From contig CAVFVJ010000014.1 of assembly GCA_963626085.1 (NCBI GenBank), positions 1 through 6,129 of the forward strand: DNA of 6,129 nt, given 5' to 3'. The first letter of the stretch is position 1; each line of letters starts with the position of its first letter. Positions 5,319-6,129 of this stretch are shown one piece after another. A program made the position numbers and the translations under genes. The notes below the pieces were generated by a model. That model ran no database searches and was not told where the DNA came from. It saw only the letters and a program-made list of their open reading frames with translations. This stretch comes from Colivivens sp963626085 (GTDB lineage: Bacteria > Bacteroidota > Bacteroidia > Bacteroidales > Bacteroidaceae).

Positions 5319-6129
5319 ATGGGACAGAAGAAGATACTTTTGCTTGGCGGTTCTGCACAACAGGTGGTGGCGATAAGGACTGCAAAGGAGTTGGGGTATT
5401 ACACGGTGTTGTGTGATTACCTACCTGACAATCCGGGACAGTATGAGGCTGACAAGTATTACAATGCGAGTACAACAGATGTAGAGGCGCTATACAGGAT
5501 TGCCAAGGATGAACGGGTGGACGGAATCCTTGCCTATGCATCCGATCCTGCTGCTCTTCCTGCCGCTATCGTGGCAGAGCGGTTGGGACTCCCTACCAAT
5601 CCAGCTGATAGCGTTGAGGTGCTCGGACTGAAATACCCATGGCGACAGTTCCTGCAACGCAATGGCTTCGCCTGCCCTAAGTTCTACAGTTTCCATCCTG
5701 ATACACCAGTTGACGACATCAAGGAAGGGACACGTGACTTCACGTTCCCGGTAGTGGTGAAACCAACTGACTCGTCTGGCAGCAAGGGTGTCACCATGCT
5801 GGAGAGTTGGGACGGATTGGACAAGGCGATTGCTTGGGCTGACTCTTACTCGCGCAACAAACTAATTCTGATAGAGGAGTACATACAGAGGGGTTTCCCG
5901 TCGGTCATCGGTGGCGACATCTTCGTGTGGGATGGCAGGATTGTCCTCTATGGAGAGATGGAATGTCTCAGAGATACCGTTAAAAGTCCGTTAGTGCCCA
6001 TAGGGGAAAAAAAGCCCCTGGGGGTAAATCCCCTACAGGAGGCAGAGATTCATCGTGAATTACAGCGTGTTGTTGATGCACTAGATGTCCGTTTCGGTGA
6101 ACTGAATATAGAAATTATCCTTGACAGGG
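5319..6129 (+). CDS. ATP-grasp domain ligase, second paralogue (3' end outside window)
   Basis: The frame is open from the ATG at 5319 to the window edge, giving 270 residues without a stop; the last metal-binding motif (the EVSPR-like segment) is still to come. It parallels the preceding gene throughout: KKILLLGGSAQQV (4-16), CDYLPDN (32-38), TTDVEALYRIAKDERVDGILAY (52-73), the nucleotide loop VVVKPTDSSGSKGV (145-158), LIEEYIQRG (184-192), and QEAEIHRELQRVV (240-252) leading to GELNIEIILD (260-269), with E265 a likely magnesium ligand. GGDIFVWDGRIVLYGEMECLRD (198-219) resembles the standard form of this ATP-grasp group more than the first copy does. Divergence from the neighbour is substantial, so this is an old duplication or two recruited relatives with different substrates, not a recent copy. 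The start is set by the AAGGAGG site 6 nt upstream. Function is presumably a ligase step in the same glycan pathway; the substrate is unknown. Confidence 0.87.
   Translation, partial: MGQKKILLLGGSAQQVVAIRTAKELGYYTVLCDYLPDNPGQYEADKYYNASTTDVEALYRIAKDERVDGILAYASDPAALPAAIVAERLGLPTNPADSVEVLGLKYPWRQFLQRNGFACPKFYSFHPDTPVDDIKEGTRDFTFPVVVKPTDSSGSKGVTMLESWDGLDKAIAWADSYSRNKLILIEEYIQRGFPSVIGGDIFVWDGRIVLYGEMECLRDTVKSPLVPIGEKKPLGVNPLQEAEIHRELQRVVDALDVRFGELNIEIILDR
6001..6035 (+). other. Slippery A-run followed by a G/C hairpin inside the second ATP-grasp gene
   Basis: Seven A (6007-6013) followed by G place the heptamer A AAA AAG (6008-6014) exactly in the zero frame, the arrangement used in dnaX-type -1 frameshifting. 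Downstream, bases 6019-6024 (TGGGGG) can pair with 6030-6035 (CCCCTA) around a 5-nt loop. As an alternative, TAGGGG at 6001-6006 is an exact reverse complement of 6030-6035. A -1 shift would end at a TGA about 15 codons on, removing the metal-binding end of the enzyme. No functional shift is claimed. Confidence 0.45.

Overview
The window looks like a chromosomal segment of a gut-type Bacteroidales bacterium (Bacteroides, Phocaeicola or Prevotella-like). The evidence is a promoter matching the Bacteroides -33/-7 consensus (TTTG, 20 nt, TATCTTTG), mostly weak Shine-Dalgarno sites, an Rpn-type nuclease/transposase-like protein with a GRAE-repeat tail, and a RelE-like toxin pair of a type common in this order. 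The genus cannot be fixed from the sequence alone.

Layout, all genes on the + strand. Positions 1-405 hold the C-terminal end of an Rpn-family protein, cut by the left edge. Positions 477-1138 hold a self-contained toxin-antitoxin operon: promoter, 16-bp palindrome (possible operator), antitoxin (553-804) and RelE/ParE-like toxin (806-1138). Positions 1139-1403 are non-coding and full of imperfect repeats built on a 9-mer of the form ATNNGTGTT. A compact, more GC-rich operon-like block then runs to the right edge: a Wzx-type polysaccharide flippase (1404-2852), a DegT/DnrJ/EryC1/StrS sugar aminotransferase (2869-3978), an ATP-grasp enzyme (4024-5307, possibly from 4006), and a second, paralogous ATP-grasp enzyme (5319 to beyond 6129). 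Gaps between these genes are 11 to 45 nt.

How the genes may work together: the aminotransferase probably puts an amino group on a nucleotide-linked keto-sugar. The two ATP-grasp enzymes are carboxylate-amine/thiol ligase-type proteins, and plausibly join a carboxylic or amino acid to that amine, or make the acyl precursor. The flippase would export the lipid-linked oligosaccharide. This is the left end of a surface-glycan locus (capsule or O-antigen); glycosyltransferases and sugar dehydratases are not in view and are expected further right or elsewhere. The pairing of two adjacent ATP-grasp paralogues with an aminotransferase is the most interesting biology. The most striking DNA-level signal is a perfect 16-bp inverted repeat inside the first ATP-grasp gene. 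A G/C- and A-rich slip-plus-hairpin element lies at the homologous place in the second.
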